A DNA stretch of 64,000 bases from Streptomyces sp. ASQP_92 (lineage in GTDB: Bacteria > Actinomycetota > Actinomycetes > Streptomycetales > Streptomycetaceae), in assembly GCF_025399895.1 (NCBI RefSeq), contig NZ_JAODUA010000001.1, positions 558,001 to 622,000 on the forward strand. The letters are read 5' to 3'. Each line of letters starts with the position of its first letter. Position 1 is the first letter of the stretch. Below the pieces are notes generated by a model that saw nothing but the letters and a program-made list of their open reading frames with translations, was not told the DNA's origin and did not search any database. This document shows positions 39,788 to 50,694 of this stretch, piece after piece. The position numbers and the translations under genes are program-made.

Positions 39788-41152
39788 TCAGGACGCCAAG
39801 ACCTTGCGGCGCCTCCTCGCCCGGGAGCGGATCGCGATCTCCGCGACCTCCTGCTCCCGCACCCCGATCTGCGGAAGCAGCCCCGCCCCCGACGCCCCCA
39901 CCCGCCCCGCGACAACCGCCGCCGGCGTACCGCCGCGACGCCGGATGGACCCCGGCACCAGCGGCCGCCCCGACGTGTGCAGCGCCACCGCACTCATCGG
40001 CGCCGCGATGAGCAGCAGCAGCGCGCACAGCACGATCCCCATGCCCCGGTACCCCGCGTACTGGGACAGGAGGCTGCCCGTGAGCGGCCCGCAGGCCACC
40101 CCCAGCGAGGACGCCGAGCCGGCGAGCACCGCCCAGCGTCCGCGCGGGTCGAGCGAGGCGGACAGGCCGATCAGATACGACAGGACCACCGGGTAGAAGA
40201 CGTTCCACAGGACCTCGCCGGCCGCGAACGACACCAGCCCCCGCGCCGAGGCGCTGACCACGATGCAGCCCGCGATGATCGCCGTACCCGCGCCGATCGG
40301 CACCGCCCGCCCGAGCCGCGCGCCGAGCGCACCCGCGCCGAGCACGCCGAGCAGCCCCGCGCCGAGCCCGGCCGCGAAGACCATGCCCACGGTGACCTCG
40401 CTCAGCCCGGCCTGGGTGAGGCCGATCCGTCCGCTCACCCCCCACAGCGCGTTCTGCGCGAGGGACCAGCAGAGCATGGTCGCGGCCAGGACCGTACCGG
40501 AGCGCCGGTGCGGCAGCCGCCCGCCCGCTCCCTCGCCGGCCGTGACGGGTTCGAGCGGCGCAACGGAGTCGGCCATTCGGCCCGCGCCGAGCCCACCGGC
40601 ACCGACACCGACCCCACTCCCGCCCGGAAGCCACCGCGTCGCGGGCCACACCAGGGCCGCGACGAGGGCGATCGAGGCGAGCGGGGTCGCGTGGCCGCCG
40701 CCGAGGTGAGGGATGGTCAGATAGAGGGCGCCCGCCGTCGCCGAGACGGAGAGCAGGCCCAGGGTCGAGGCGCGGTGGGGGTCGCGCTGCGCGGCGATAC
40801 CGGCCGCGGCGACCGCCGTCGCGGTGCCGGAGCCGAGTCCGCCGACCACCGCGCCCGCCACGACGACCGGCATCAGTGTGGTGAGGGCGGCGCCGCCGTA
40901 CCCCGTGATCGCGAGGAGCAGGCCCCAGCGGGCGAGCCGGCGCGGGCCCTGCTGTTCGACTCTGGAGGCGAGCGTGAAGCCGGCCATGGCGGAGCTCAAC
41001 AGCAGCGTCGAGCCGACCAGTCCGGCCTCCGCGGGGGAGAGCCCGAGGCCGGCCGAGAGCCGGCCGACGACGGTGGGAAGGAGATAGGCGGCGAGGTAAC
41101 CGGCGGTGAAGACGGCGACCAGGGGCCAGGCGGCACGAGGGCGTGCGGACAT
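39788..41152 (-). CDS. MFS transporter (12-helix type)
   Basis: A 454-aa integral membrane protein with about 12 hydrophobic segments, starting MSARPRAAWPLVAVFTAGYLAAYL. A hydrophilic central loop (~190-225) contains MADSVAPLEPVTAGEGAGG. There is a conserved tail RRRRKVLAS. No motif fixes the substrate; the overall pattern resembles actinobacterial MFS exporters for drugs or metabolites. The start ATG 41152 has a weak ribosome site. It is monocistronic. Confidence 0.82.
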   Translation of the reverse strand: MSARPRAAWPLVAVFTAGYLAAYLLPTVVGRLSAGLGLSPAEAGLVGSTLLLSSAMAGFTLASRVEQQGPRRLARWGLLLAITGYGGAALTTLMPVVVAGAVVGGLGSGTATAVAAAGIAAQRDPHRASTLGLLSVSATAGALYLTIPHLGGGHATPLASIALVAALVWPATRWLPGGSGVGVGAGGLGAGRMADSVAPLEPVTAGEGAGGRLPHRRSGTVLAATMLCWSLAQNALWGVSGRIGLTQAGLSEVTVGMVFAAGLGAGLLGVLGAGALGARLGRAVPIGAGTAIIAGCIVVSASARGLVSFAAGEVLWNVFYPVVLSYLIGLSASLDPRGRWAVLAGSASSLGVACGPLTGSLLSQYAGYRGMGIVLCALLLLIAAPMSAVALHTSGRPLVPGSIRRRGGTPAAVVAGRVGASGAGLLPQIGVREQEVAEIAIRSRARRRRKVLAS

Positions 41153-41380
41153 GCGCGTTCCAAGGAACAGGGCCCGGGGGCAGGGAGGTCAAAGAGGGGG
41201 GATGCGCCCGGTGTTGTACGGGAACGCGGGCCCAATTTGTATCAAGCGTCCCGAGTGCGCGAAAAGCTGGGACGGAGTGATCTGGGTCACGTTTCGTTTG
41301 CCCCGGGTCTCGTCGGGTAAAAGCGCGAATTTCGCACGGGGGCATGGGAGTTGAGGGCCCCTGGTCGAGACCGGTCACCC

Positions 41381-41409
41381 TTGACGATGCCTGTTCACAT
41401 ACCTAGTCT
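41381..41409 (+). promoter_or_regulatory. vegetative-type promoter of the enolase-superfamily gene
   Basis: TTGACG (41381-41386), 17-nt spacer, TAGTCT (41404-41409), about 70 nt upstream of the ATG at 41479. Both hexamers and spacing fit a housekeeping-sigma promoter. The rest of the 326-nt gap (41153-41478) shows nothing else clear. Confidence 0.7.
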
Positions 41410-41478
41410 CCATTCTCATGAGTGGATGGTGATCCGTCATGGCGGCATGGCGGACGGACGGTGGATGGGCGGGGCGTC

Positions 41479-42792
41479 ATGAATCGAGTGGCCGCGGTGC
41501 GGGGGCAGCGGATCGCCGAGGTGCGGCTCACGCCGGTCCTCGTCGGCGACCCGCCTCTCCTCAACGTCCAGGGCGTGCACCAGCCCTATACCCCCCGGCT
41601 GGTGGTCGAGGTCGTCACGGCCGAGGGGGTGGCCGGGGTCGGTGAGACGTACGGCGACACCAAATACCTCGAACTGGCCCGTCCCTACGCCGACGCGCTG
41701 ATCGGCCACGACATCGCCGACCTCAATGGACTGTTCACATTGGTGAACGAGATCGGTGTCGATGAGGCCCGGGTCGACCACGCGGTGGACGTGGGCGGAC
41801 TGCGGGGCGTCCAGACCGCCGACAAGCTGCGCCTGTCCGTCGTCTCCGCCTTCGAGGTGGCCTGCCTGGACGCGCTCGGCAAGATCCAGGGCGTGCCCGT
41901 CCACACCCTGCTCGGCGGCAAGGTCCGCGACGAGGTCGAGTACAGCGCCTACCTCTTCTACCGCTGGGCCGAACACCCGGGCGGGGCCGGCCACAAGGAC
42001 GCCTGGGGCGCGGCCCTCGACCCCGCGGGGATCGTCGAACAGGCCCGCCGCTTCGTGGACGCGTACGGCTTTCGTTCCTTCAAGCTCAAGGGCGGCGTCT
42101 TCCCGCCCGAGCAGGAGGTGGCCGCGATCCGCGCCCTGGCCGCCGCGTTCCCCGGCCGTCCGCTGCGGCTCGACCCCAACGGCGGCTGGACCCCCGAGAC
42201 CTCGCTGGGGGTGGCCGCCGAACTCGTGGACGTACTGGAGTACCTGGAGGACCCGGCGCCCGGCACGGCCGCGATGGCCGAGGTGGCCCGGGGTGCGCGG
42301 GTGCCGCTCGCCACCAACATGTGCGTGACGACGTTCCCCGAGATCAGGCAGGCGTTCCTGACCGACGCGGTCCAGGTCGTCCTGTCCGACCACCACTACT
42401 GGGGCGGGCTGCGCAACACCCGTGAACTCGCCGCGATCTGCCGGGCGTTCGGGGTCGGCCTGTCCATGCACTCCAATACGCACATGGGGATCAGCCTCGC
42501 CGCGATGACCCAGGTCGCGGCGACCGTCCCCAACCTCGACTACGCCTGCGACAGCCACTACCCGTGGAGTACCGAGGACGTGATCACCGTCCGGCCCGAG
42601 TTCCGCGACGGGCGCCTGGCGGTGTCCGACGCCCCTGGACTCGGCGTCCAGCTCGACCGCGTCGAACTGGCCCGGCTGCACCGCCGCTGGCTCGACGACG
42701 ACGGCACCCTGCGCGACCGCGACGACGCCGCCGCGATGCGCCGCGCCCCGGAACACGCCGACTGGACGACTCCGGCGCTGCCGCGCTGGTAG
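41479..42792 (+). CDS. enolase-superfamily sugar-acid dehydratase (glucarate dehydratase-like)
   Basis: A 437-aa protein. It has GVGETYGDTKYLE, SFKLKGGVFPP (KxK base motif), RLDPNGGW metal ligand, LEDPAPG, TNMCVT, LSDHHYWGG and MHSNTHMGISLA (catalytic His/Asp-type dyad region), all arranged as in D-glucarate dehydratases. It would dehydrate glucarate or a related aldarate to a keto-deoxy acid. ATG 41479 is preferred as the first Met of conserved sequence. It is followed by a PfkB-type kinase, suggesting a small sugar-acid utilisation unit. Confidence 0.87.
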   Translation: MNRVAAVRGQRIAEVRLTPVLVGDPPLLNVQGVHQPYTPRLVVEVVTAEGVAGVGETYGDTKYLELARPYADALIGHDIADLNGLFTLVNEIGVDEARVDHAVDVGGLRGVQTADKLRLSVVSAFEVACLDALGKIQGVPVHTLLGGKVRDEVEYSAYLFYRWAEHPGGAGHKDAWGAALDPAGIVEQARRFVDAYGFRSFKLKGGVFPPEQEVAAIRALAAAFPGRPLRLDPNGGWTPETSLGVAAELVDVLEYLEDPAPGTAAMAEVARGARVPLATNMCVTTFPEIRQAFLTDAVQVVLSDHHYWGGLRNTRELAAICRAFGVGLSMHSNTHMGISLAAMTQVAATVPNLDYACDSHYPWSTEDVITVRPEFRDGRLAVSDAPGLGVQLDRVELARLHRRWLDDDGTLRDRDDAAAMRRAPEHADWTTPALPRW

Positions 42793-42948
42793 CGGGCGGC
42801 CGGAGCGCGTTCCGGGAAGTCCGGCGGGCGTGCGTGCCGCCGGGCCGTCCCCGGGCGACTCCCGCGCCGGCAGCCCTGCTGCCGTCCGGACCTCTCCCGC
42901 GTACATCGGGCAGACTTGCCAGATCTGTACGCGAACGGAGAGTCCGCC

Positions 42949-44220
42949 GTGACGACACCACCCAGCGGAGGGCGGTCGCCCCAACAGCCGCCCCACCCCT
43001 CGCACCACCAGTCGCACCGTCCCCGCGGCCCGCACCACGAGCCCGGGCGGCCGGGCATGGGCGGTCCGGCCGAGCCGTCGGGGCCGTCGGGGCCGTCGGA
43101 GCGGAGCCCCCGGCGGCCCGCTCCCAGTGCCGAACCGCGCCCGGCCTCCCGGCTCGACCCGCTCGACGGGCTGCGCGACCCCCGCGACCCGCCCTGCGAC
43201 GTCTTCCTCACCGGCACGGTCTTCCTCGACATCATCTTCACCGGGCTCGACTCGGCGCCGGTGCGCGGCACCGAGTCCTGGGCGCGGGGCATGGGTTCGA
43301 GCCCGGGCGGCATCGCCAACATGGCCACCGCGCTGGCCCGCCTCGGCCTGCACACCTCCCTGGCCGCGGCCTTCGGCGACGACCACTACGGCGAATACTG
43401 CTGGGACGCGCTCGAACAGGGCGAGGGCATCGACCTGACGCCGTCGCGCACCGTGCCCGGCTGGCACTCGCCGGTCACCGTCTCGATGGCGTACGAGGGC
43501 GAACGCACCATGGTCACCCATGGCCACGAGGCGCCCCACGAACTGTCCGCGCCCAACTGCCCGCCGCGCGCCCGGGCCGCCGTCGCCTCCCTGGTGCCGG
43601 GGCGGCGCGAGGGGTGGATCGCGGACGCCGCCCGTTCCGGCGCGCGGATCTTCGCGGACGTCGGCTGGGACGACACCGGACGCTGGGACCTGGCGGAGCT
43701 TCCCGAGCTCGAACACTGCGAGGCGTTCCTGCCCAACGCGGCCGAGGCGATGCGCTACACCGGGACCGACTGCCCCCGGGCGGCGGCCCGCGCGCTCGCC
43801 GAGAAGGTGCCGCTCGCGGTGGTGACGCTGGGGCCCGAGGGGGCGTACGCGGTGGACGGGGCGACGGGGGAGACGGCGGACGTGCCGGCCATCGAGGTCG
43901 AGGCCCTCGACCCGACCGGGGCGGGCGACGTCTTCGTGGCGGGCTTCGTCACCGGCACCCTCGCGGGCTGGCCCCTGCCCGACCGGCTCGCCTTCGCGGG
44001 GCTGACGGCGGCGCTCTCGGTCCAGGAGTTCGGGGGCTCGCTGTCGGCGCCGGGGTGGGCGGAGATCGCGGGGTGGTGGGAGCGGGTGCGGACCCTGGAG
44101 AACCAGGACCCCGCGGCGCTGCGCCGCTACGCCTTCCTCTCCGACCTCCTCCCCGGCGCGGCCCGCACCTGGCCCCTCCGCCGAGCCGTCCCCACCCTGG
44201 GCTTCCGCACACCGTCCTGA
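42949..44220 (+). CDS. PfkB-family carbohydrate kinase with disordered N-terminal extension
   Basis: A 423-aa protein. The first ~75 residues are His/Pro/Gly/Arg-rich and probably disordered. The kinase core has FLTGTVFLDIIFTG, GSSPGGIANMATALARLG (PfkB signature 1 region), AAFGDDHYGEY, FLPNAAEAM and DPTGAGDVFVAGF (signature 2 with catalytic Asp). It phosphorylates a sugar or sugar acid with ATP; the substrate is not evident. GTG 42949 follows ACGGAGAG. It lies downstream of the dehydratase on the same strand. Confidence 0.88.
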   Translation: MTTPPSGGRSPQQPPHPSHHQSHRPRGPHHEPGRPGMGGPAEPSGPSGPSERSPRRPAPSAEPRPASRLDPLDGLRDPRDPPCDVFLTGTVFLDIIFTGLDSAPVRGTESWARGMGSSPGGIANMATALARLGLHTSLAAAFGDDHYGEYCWDALEQGEGIDLTPSRTVPGWHSPVTVSMAYEGERTMVTHGHEAPHELSAPNCPPRARAAVASLVPGRREGWIADAARSGARIFADVGWDDTGRWDLAELPELEHCEAFLPNAAEAMRYTGTDCPRAAARALAEKVPLAVVTLGPEGAYAVDGATGETADVPAIEVEALDPTGAGDVFVAGFVTGTLAGWPLPDRLAFAGLTAALSVQEFGGSLSAPGWAEIAGWWERVRTLENQDPAALRRYAFLSDLLPGAARTWPLRRAVPTLGFRTPS

Positions 44221-44302
44221 CCTCCCTTTCCGGCCCGGGTCGCTGGACCCTGCCCGGCCCAATCCCGCGCGGCCTGGATGCCCGCCCTCCCGGTCCTGGC
44301 CG

Positions 44303-44325
44303 GTCCAACCCCGCGGGGGTTGGAC
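44303..44325 (+). terminator. hairpin terminator after the PfkB kinase
   Basis: GTCCAACCCC (44303-44312) and GGGGTTGGAC (44316-44325) form a perfect 10-bp stem with a 3-nt loop, 83 nt past the kinase stop. There is no U-tract. A second perfect stem, CGTCCCGC / GCGGGACG, lies at 44488-44506. Confidence 0.55.
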
Positions 44326-44373
44326 GCCCTGCTCCCGGCCTCGGTCCCTCTCCGACCCTGGCCGGCGCGAATT

Positions 44374-44614
44374 CAGCCCCTCCGGCGTTTGAGGAGCGGG
44401 GGTCCGGGGGCGGAGCCCCTGGACGCGGTCCGCGGGGGCGTGACGGCGGAACCGATGCGGTGCCCGGCACCGGGGGCTGTGCCCACCCGTCCCGCCCTGC
44501 GGGACGATTGCCCACAGCGGGGGCGAGGGAGGCGGCGGGGAGGGCCGAGCGCAATCCCGGCGATTCAGCCCCTCCGGCGTTTGAGGAGCGGGGGTCCGGG
44601 GGCGGAGCCCCTGG
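44374..44614. repeat. two identical 49-bp intergenic repeats (block E)
   Basis: Identical 49-bp copies at 44374-44422 and 44566-44614: CAGCCCCTCCGGCGTTTGAG followed by GGGTCCGGGGGCGGAGCCCC. They are a variant of the window-wide repeat family. The surrounding gap (44221-44803) holds two hairpins but no coding signal. Confidence 0.88.
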
Positions 44615-44803
44615 GGGGCGGGGGAGGCCTCAGGGGTGGAGCCGGGCGATCCCGGTGGGGGCCCGGGGGAAACGGGTCGGGGGCGGGGCCCGGGGAAAAG
44701 GGCTCGGACCCCCGGGGCGTAAGTCGTACGCTTGGTATTCCAGAGGCTCTCGAGCGGCGAGAACCCTGCAACGGGAGGTATGTGCAGGCCACAGGGCCGG
44801 CCC

Positions 44804-45853
<1,050 letters not shown>

Positions 45854-45866
45854 AGCAGAGCGCACC

Positions 45867-46364
45867 ATGTCGATCGACGTCAACAACGAGTCCGGAACCG
45901 AGGTCGACGAGCAGGCGATCCTCGACATCGCCCGCTACGCCCTCACACGGATGCGGATCCACCCGCTCTCCGAGCTGTCGGTGATCGTCGTGGACGCCGA
46001 GGCCATGGAGCAGCTCCACATCCAGTGGATGGACCTGCCGGGGCCGACCGATGTCATGTCCTTCCCGATGGACGAGCTGCGGCCGCCGTCGAAGGACGAC
46101 GAGGAGCCCCCGCAGGGGCTCCTCGGTGACATCGTGCTGTGCCCCGAGGTCGCCAAGCAGCAGGGCGAGGACGCCGAGACGCGGCACTCCATGGACGAGG
46201 AGCTCCAACTCCTCACCGTCCACGGGGTGTTGCACCTGCTCGGCTACGACCACGAGGAGCCGGACGAGAAGGCCGAGATGTTCGGCCTCCAGGCGGCCAT
46301 CGTCGACGGCTGGCGTGCGGAGAAGGGCCTGACCGGTCCCTCCCCGGCGCCGACCGTCTCATGA
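45867..46364 (+). CDS. ybeY: rRNA maturation RNase YbeY
   Basis: A 165-aa metalloprotein. It has [22 protein letters not shown] and the zinc motif [16 protein letters not shown]. It acts in 16S rRNA 3'-end processing and ribosome quality control. It starts 13 nt after phoH, and its stop overlaps the CNNM gene start (ATGA). Confidence 0.97.
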   Translation: MSIDVNNESGTEVDEQAILDIARYALTRMRIHPLSELSVIVVDAEAMEQLHIQWMDLPGPTDVMSFPMDELRPPSKDDEEPPQGLLGDIVLCPEVAKQQGEDAETRHSMDEELQLLTVHGVLHLLGYDHEEPDEKAEMFGLQAAIVDGWRAEKGLTGPSPAPTVS

Positions 46365-47662
46365 CCGGGCAACTGATCGCGGGAGCCGTCGCCCTGGTCG
46401 TCGTCGCCTGGCTCGCCGCCTGCGCCGAGGCCGGGCTCGCCCGCATCTCCTCCTTCCGCGCCGCCGAGGCGGTACGCACCGGCCGGCGCGGCAGCGCCAA
46501 GCTCGCCCAGATCGCCTCCGACCCCACGCGCTACCTCAACGTGGCCCTGCTCGTCAGGGTCGCCTGCGAGATGGCCGCCGGGGTCCTCGTCACCTATGTG
46601 TGCCTGGAGGAGTTCGGCGAGACCTGGGCGGCGCTGCTCGTCGCCATCGCCGTGATGGTCCTCGTGTCGTACGTCGCCGTCGGCGTCTCGCCGCGCACCA
46701 TCGGCCGGCAGCACCCCATGAACACCGCGACGGCCGCCGCGTACGTCCTGCTGCCGCTGGCCAGGATCATGGGGCCGATCCCGCAGCTCCTCATCCTGCT
46801 CGGCAACGCGCTGACCCCCGGAAAAGGCTTCCGCAAGGGACCGTTCGCCTCCGAGGCCGAGCTGCGCGCGATGGTCGACCTCGCCGAGGCGGAGTCGCTG
46901 ATCGAGGACGACGAGCGCCGCATGGTGCACTCGGTGTTCGAGCTGGGCGACACCCTGGTGCGCGAAGTGATGGTGCCGCGCACCGACCTGGTGTGCATCG
47001 AGCGCTACAAGACGATCCGCCAGGCGCTCACCCTCGCCCTGCGCTCGGGTTTCTCGCGCATCCCGGTGACCGGTGAGAACGAGGACGACATCGTCGGGAT
47101 CGTCTATCTGAAGGACCTGGTGCGCAAGACGCACATCAACCGGGACTCCGAGGCCGACCTCGTCTCCTCCGCGATGCGGCCCGCCGCCTTCGTGCCCGAC
47201 ACCAAGAACGCCGGTGACCTGCTGCGCGAGATGCAGCAGCAGCGCAGCCACGTCGCGGTCGTCATCGACGAGTACGGCGGCACCGCCGGCATCGTCACCA
47301 TCGAGGACATCCTGGAGGAGATCGTCGGCGAGATCACCGACGAGTACGACCGCGAACTGCCGCCGGTCACCGAGCTCGCGGACGGCTGCTTCCGGGTCAC
47401 CGCCCGCCTCGACATCGGCGATCTGGGCGAGCTGTTCGGCTTCGACGCGTACGACGACGAGGACGTGGAGACCGTCGGCGGGCTGCTCGCCAAATCGCTC
47501 GGGCGGGTGCCGATCGCCGGCGCCACGGCCGTGGTCGAACTGCCCGACGCGCGCCGGCTGCGGCTCACCGCCGAGTCGCCGGCCGGCCGCCGCAACAAGA
47601 TCGTCACGGTACTCGTGGAGCCGACCAAGGACGACGACGAGGAGAAGGAGGGAGCGCGGTGA
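46361..47662 (+). CDS. CNNM/HlyC-CorC family membrane protein with CBS pair
   Basis: A 433-aa protein. An N-terminal DUF21/CNNM membrane domain (about four helices, residues 1-~150) is followed by CBS domains ([74 protein letters not shown]). The CorC_HlyC C-terminal domain ends the chain. Family members are implicated in Mg2+/Co2+ transport. The start is coupled to ybeY, and the stop overlaps the next gene by 4 nt. Confidence 0.92.
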   Translation: MTGQLIAGAVALVVVAWLAACAEAGLARISSFRAAEAVRTGRRGSAKLAQIASDPTRYLNVALLVRVACEMAAGVLVTYVCLEEFGETWAALLVAIAVMVLVSYVAVGVSPRTIGRQHPMNTATAAAYVLLPLARIMGPIPQLLILLGNALTPGKGFRKGPFASEAELRAMVDLAEAESLIEDDERRMVHSVFELGDTLVREVMVPRTDLVCIERYKTIRQALTLALRSGFSRIPVTGENEDDIVGIVYLKDLVRKTHINRDSEADLVSSAMRPAAFVPDTKNAGDLLREMQQQRSHVAVVIDEYGGTAGIVTIEDILEEIVGEITDEYDRELPPVTELADGCFRVTARLDIGDLGELFGFDAYDDEDVETVGGLLAKSLGRVPIAGATAVVELPDARRLRLTAESPAGRRNKIVTVLVEPTKDDDEEKEGAR

Positions 47663-48012
47663 ACCCGAAGCAACTGCGGGCGTTCTGCCTGGAGTTCAAC
47701 GCCGCCACCGAGGAGTTCCCGTTCAACGCGGAGACGTCCGTCTTCAAGGTGCTCGGCAAGATGTTCGCGCTCACCGCCCTCGACGCGAAGCCGCTCACCA
47801 TCAACCTCAAGTGCGACCCGGACGACGCGATCCGGCTGCGCGAGGAACACCCCGCGATCGTGCCGGGCTGGCACATGAACAAGCGCCACTGGAACACCGT
47901 GAACGTGGCCGAACTCCCGGACCGGATGGTCCGGGAGCTCATCGAGGACTCGTACGACCTGGTGGTCGCCGGCCTGCCGAAGGCCGAGCGGCTCCGGCTC
48001 GACCGGGCCTGA
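47659..48012 (+). CDS. MmcQ/YjbR-like protein
   Basis: A 117-aa protein, GTG 47659 with GGAGGGA upstream. It has LRAFCLEFNAATEEFPFN, FKVLGKMFALTAL, LTINLKCDPDDAIRLREEHPAIVPGWHMNKRHWNTV and LIEDSYDLVVAGLPK, the full MmcQ/YjbR signature (double-wing fold, possibly DNA-binding). Last gene of the phoH operon; function not established. Confidence 0.92.
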   Translation: MNPKQLRAFCLEFNAATEEFPFNAETSVFKVLGKMFALTALDAKPLTINLKCDPDDAIRLREEHPAIVPGWHMNKRHWNTVNVAELPDRMVRELIEDSYDLVVAGLPKAERLRLDRA

Positions 48013-48045
48013 ACCGCCAGGGCGCCGGGCCTTCTCACGGCCCGC

Positions 48046-48071
48046 ACCCCGGGGGCCCCGGCCGCCGGGGT
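48046..48071. terminator. bidirectional hairpin between convergent genes
   Basis: ACCCCGG (48046-48052) pairs with CCGGGGT (48065-48071), 12-nt loop, between the MmcQ gene and the convergent MFS gene. A smaller GGGCC/GGCCC hairpin is at 48027-48043. Confidence 0.5.
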
Positions 48072-48073
48072 CA

Positions 48074-49522
48074 CTAGGCCTTCCCGCGGCCGCGGCCGAG
48101 CCCGAGGCCCACCGCCACCAGCGCGGCCGCCGCGACCACGATCACCGCGTCGATCAACAGGACCGTGCGCACCCCGTCGAACAGGGAGCCCCGCGTGGTG
48201 GCCAGGACACCGAGCAGCGGGATGCCGACGGTCAGGCCGACCTGCTGGGTGGTGGTGACGAGGCCGGTCGCGAGCCCCTGCTCCTCGTCGGGCACCCCGC
48301 TGGTCACGGTCACGCCGTACGAGATGATCGCGCCGAGGTGGCACATGCTGGCCAGCGAGACGGCGACGGTCGCGAGCAGGGCGCCCGAGTGGGTGCCGAG
48401 GCCGAGGAGCGCCGCGATGAAGGCGCCCTGGCCGAGCAGCGATCCGGCAAGGACACGGCGGGCGCCGAAGCGGCCGATCAGACGGGCGGCGTAGGAACCG
48501 GCGACGGCCGAGGCGACGCCCTGGACGCCGAAGACCAGGCCCGTCTCGAACGAGGAGAGACCCAGGGTCTCCTGGAGGTAGAGGGTCAGCACGAAGACGA
48601 CCGTCGACATCATCGAGAAGGTGACCAGGCCGCCCAGATTGCCCCAGGCCACCGTGCGGCGCTTGAGCATCGGCAGCGAGACCAGCGGCGCCGACGCTTT
48701 CGACTCGACGACGACGAACGCGACGAGCAGGGCGATGCCCACGAGCAGGGTGCCCCGGACGTCCGCACCGCCGAAGCCGCGCTGGGCCGCCGTCGACAGG
48801 GCGTAGATCACCGCGAGCAGACCGCCGGTGACGGTGACGGCGCCGGGTACGTCCAGGCGCGGGCGCTCGGGGGTGCGGGACTCGGGGAGCAGGCCGGGGG
48901 CCAGGGCCAGGACGACCACCGCGAAGACCACGAGCAGGCCCATCGTGGAGCGCCAGCCCAGGGTGTCGGTCATGACGCCGCCGAGCACCATGCCGACGGT
49001 GAAGCCCAGCGAGAGCAGCGTGCCGGAGATGCCGAGCGCCTTGTCACGCAGCGGACCCTCGGGGAACGTCGTGGTCAGCAGCGACATGCCGGTCGGCACG
49101 ATCACGGCCGCGCCGAGGCCTTGCAGCGCCCGCCCGGTCAGGAAGGACGCCGGGTCCCAGGCGAGGGTGGCGAGCAGCGAGGCCGTACCGAACAGGACGA
49201 GGCCGGTCAGGAACAGCTTCTTGCGGCCGAACAGGTCGGCGATGCGGCCGAACAGGAGCAGGAAGCCGCCCGAGGGCAGCGCGAACGCGGTGACCGCCCA
49301 CTGGAGCGCGGACCGGCTCAGACCCAGGTCCGCGCCGAGGGCGGGCAGCGCCACGTTCAGTACGGAGAAGTCGAGCGCCACCATGAACTGGGCGGCGCAG
49401 AGCACGAAGAGGACGAGCTTGGCCCGGCCGCTGAGCCGGACGCCGGCCGGGGGCGGCGGTGCGGTGGGGGAGGGGGCCGCGGTGTCGGGCCCGGGGACTG
49501 TGGTCGGTGTGTCGATCGCCAT
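48074..49522 (-). CDS. DHA2-family (14-helix) MFS drug-efflux transporter
   Basis: A 482-aa membrane protein with about 14 hydrophobic segments. It has DFSVLNVALPALGADLGLSRSALQWAVTAF (motif D1), GRIADLFGRKK (motif A) and LGFTVGMVLGGVM (motif C, antiporter). This is the EmrB/QacA drug:H+ antiporter pattern. ATG 49522 is preferred over the GTG 9 nt upstream because GAGGGTGG then serves as ribosome site. It is divergent from an XRE regulator, its likely controller. Confidence 0.9.
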   Translation of the reverse strand: MAIDTPTTVPGPDTAAPSPTAPPPPAGVRLSGRAKLVLFVLCAAQFMVALDFSVLNVALPALGADLGLSRSALQWAVTAFALPSGGFLLLFGRIADLFGRKKLFLTGLVLFGTASLLATLAWDPASFLTGRALQGLGAAVIVPTGMSLLTTTFPEGPLRDKALGISGTLLSLGFTVGMVLGGVMTDTLGWRSTMGLLVVFAVVVLALAPGLLPESRTPERPRLDVPGAVTVTGGLLAVIYALSTAAQRGFGGADVRGTLLVGIALLVAFVVVESKASAPLVSLPMLKRRTVAWGNLGGLVTFSMMSTVVFVLTLYLQETLGLSSFETGLVFGVQGVASAVAGSYAARLIGRFGARRVLAGSLLGQGAFIAALLGLGTHSGALLATVAVSLASMCHLGAIISYGVTVTSGVPDEEQGLATGLVTTTQQVGLTVGIPLLGVLATTRGSLFDGVRTVLLIDAVIVVAAAALVAVGLGLGRGRGKA

Positions 49523-49573
49523 GTCCACCACCCTCGCGGCTCGGGAATGCCCGTGGAGAGAGGGAACTTATGC

Positions 49574-49587
49574 TGGTGCCGGCACCA
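49574..49587. promoter_or_regulatory. 14-bp palindrome between efflux gene and XRE regulator
   Basis: Perfect palindrome TGGTGCCGGCACCA in the 92-nt divergent gap, overlapping a -10-like TATGCT (49569-49574) and 27 nt before the regulator start. A plausible operator for the neighbouring regulator. Confidence 0.5.
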
Positions 49588-49614
49588 CCAGGCAGCCGAC
49601 AGGGGGAGTTGTTC

Positions 49615-50487
49615 GTGGCCACACCGATCGACAAGCGCCGCCGCAGTGAGCTCCGCGAGTTCCTGATGAGCAGGCGCGCCAGGATCACCCCGACGCAGGC
49701 GGGACTGCCCGACGGCGGAGGCCGGCGCCGCACCCCGGGACTGCGCCGCGAGGAGGTCGCGGTCCTCGCCGGGGTGGGGGTGTCCTGGTACCAGTGGCTG
49801 GAGCAGGGCCGCGACATCACGGTGTCCCCGCAGGTCCTTGACTCGGTGGGCCGGGTGCTGCGGCTGACCAGCGCCGAACGCCGGCACCTGTACGTCCTGG
49901 CCGGGCTCAACCCGCCGGCCCCCGAGGTCGATCCGGCCAACGCCGACATGTGCCAGGGTCTGCAACGGCTCATCGACGCCTGGATGCCGTTCCCCGCGCA
50001 CATCATGGACGCGTACTGGAACACGGTCATGTACAACGACGCGGCGGCGCTGGTCCTCGGGATGCGCCCGGAGATCGTGCAGAACTGCCTGGTCGCGTTC
50101 TTCACCGACCCCATCTACCGCTCGCGCGCCAAGCGTTGGGAGGAGATCGCCTGCACGGTCGTCGCCCAGTTCCGCGCGGCCTGCTCGGAGCGGCCCGACG
50201 ACGAGGGGTTCCAGGCGATCGTCGAGGAGACCCGGGCGCTGAGCCCGGAGTTCGTGGAGCTGTGGGAGCGGCGCGACGTCATGCCCGGCGGGCAGGTCCG
50301 CAAGGAGATGGAGCACCCGGTGGTCGGCGCCCTGCATGTCGAGTCGACGCAGCTGCAGGTGCCGGCCCGCCCGGACCTGGTGATCGTGCTGCACACCCCG
50401 CTGCCGAACACCGACACCGCCGAGAAGCTGGAGTGGCTGACCTCGCCGGAGGGGCGGCGCGGCTCGATGTACCCGATCGCGGGGTGA
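49615..50487 (+). CDS. XRE-family regulator with MmyB-like ligand-binding domain
   Basis: A 290-aa regulator. The N-terminal helix-turn-helix (RRRTPGLRREEVAVLAGVGVSWYQWLEQGRD) is followed by an MmyB-like PAS-type domain (HIMDAYWNTVMYNDAAALVLG; LHTPLPNTDTAEKLEWL). This Streptomyces family typically controls an adjacent divergent gene; fatty-acid-like ligands have been proposed for it. GTG 49615 is chosen because GGGGGAG stands 6 nt upstream. Confidence 0.9.
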   Translation: MATPIDKRRRSELREFLMSRRARITPTQAGLPDGGGRRRTPGLRREEVAVLAGVGVSWYQWLEQGRDITVSPQVLDSVGRVLRLTSAERRHLYVLAGLNPPAPEVDPANADMCQGLQRLIDAWMPFPAHIMDAYWNTVMYNDAAALVLGMRPEIVQNCLVAFFTDPIYRSRAKRWEEIACTVVAQFRAACSERPDDEGFQAIVEETRALSPEFVELWERRDVMPGGQVRKEMEHPVVGALHVESTQLQVPARPDLVIVLHTPLPNTDTAEKLEWLTSPEGRRGSMYPIAG

Positions 50488-50694
50488 CGGGCGGGGCGGG
50501 TGCGGGCTTCGAGTGGGGCCGGTGAGGCGCGGGGTGCCGGCGGGATGAGACAGGTGCGGCGGCCGCGGCAGGTGTGGGCCTGGCCGCACGGGCGGGTATC
50601 GGGAGGCGGCGCGGGCCGCCTTTCACATAAAGTCCACAGGTAGCCCGCCGTCAGGCGCGCGATCCACAGTCATCCATCCCTGGGGGGATCCCGC

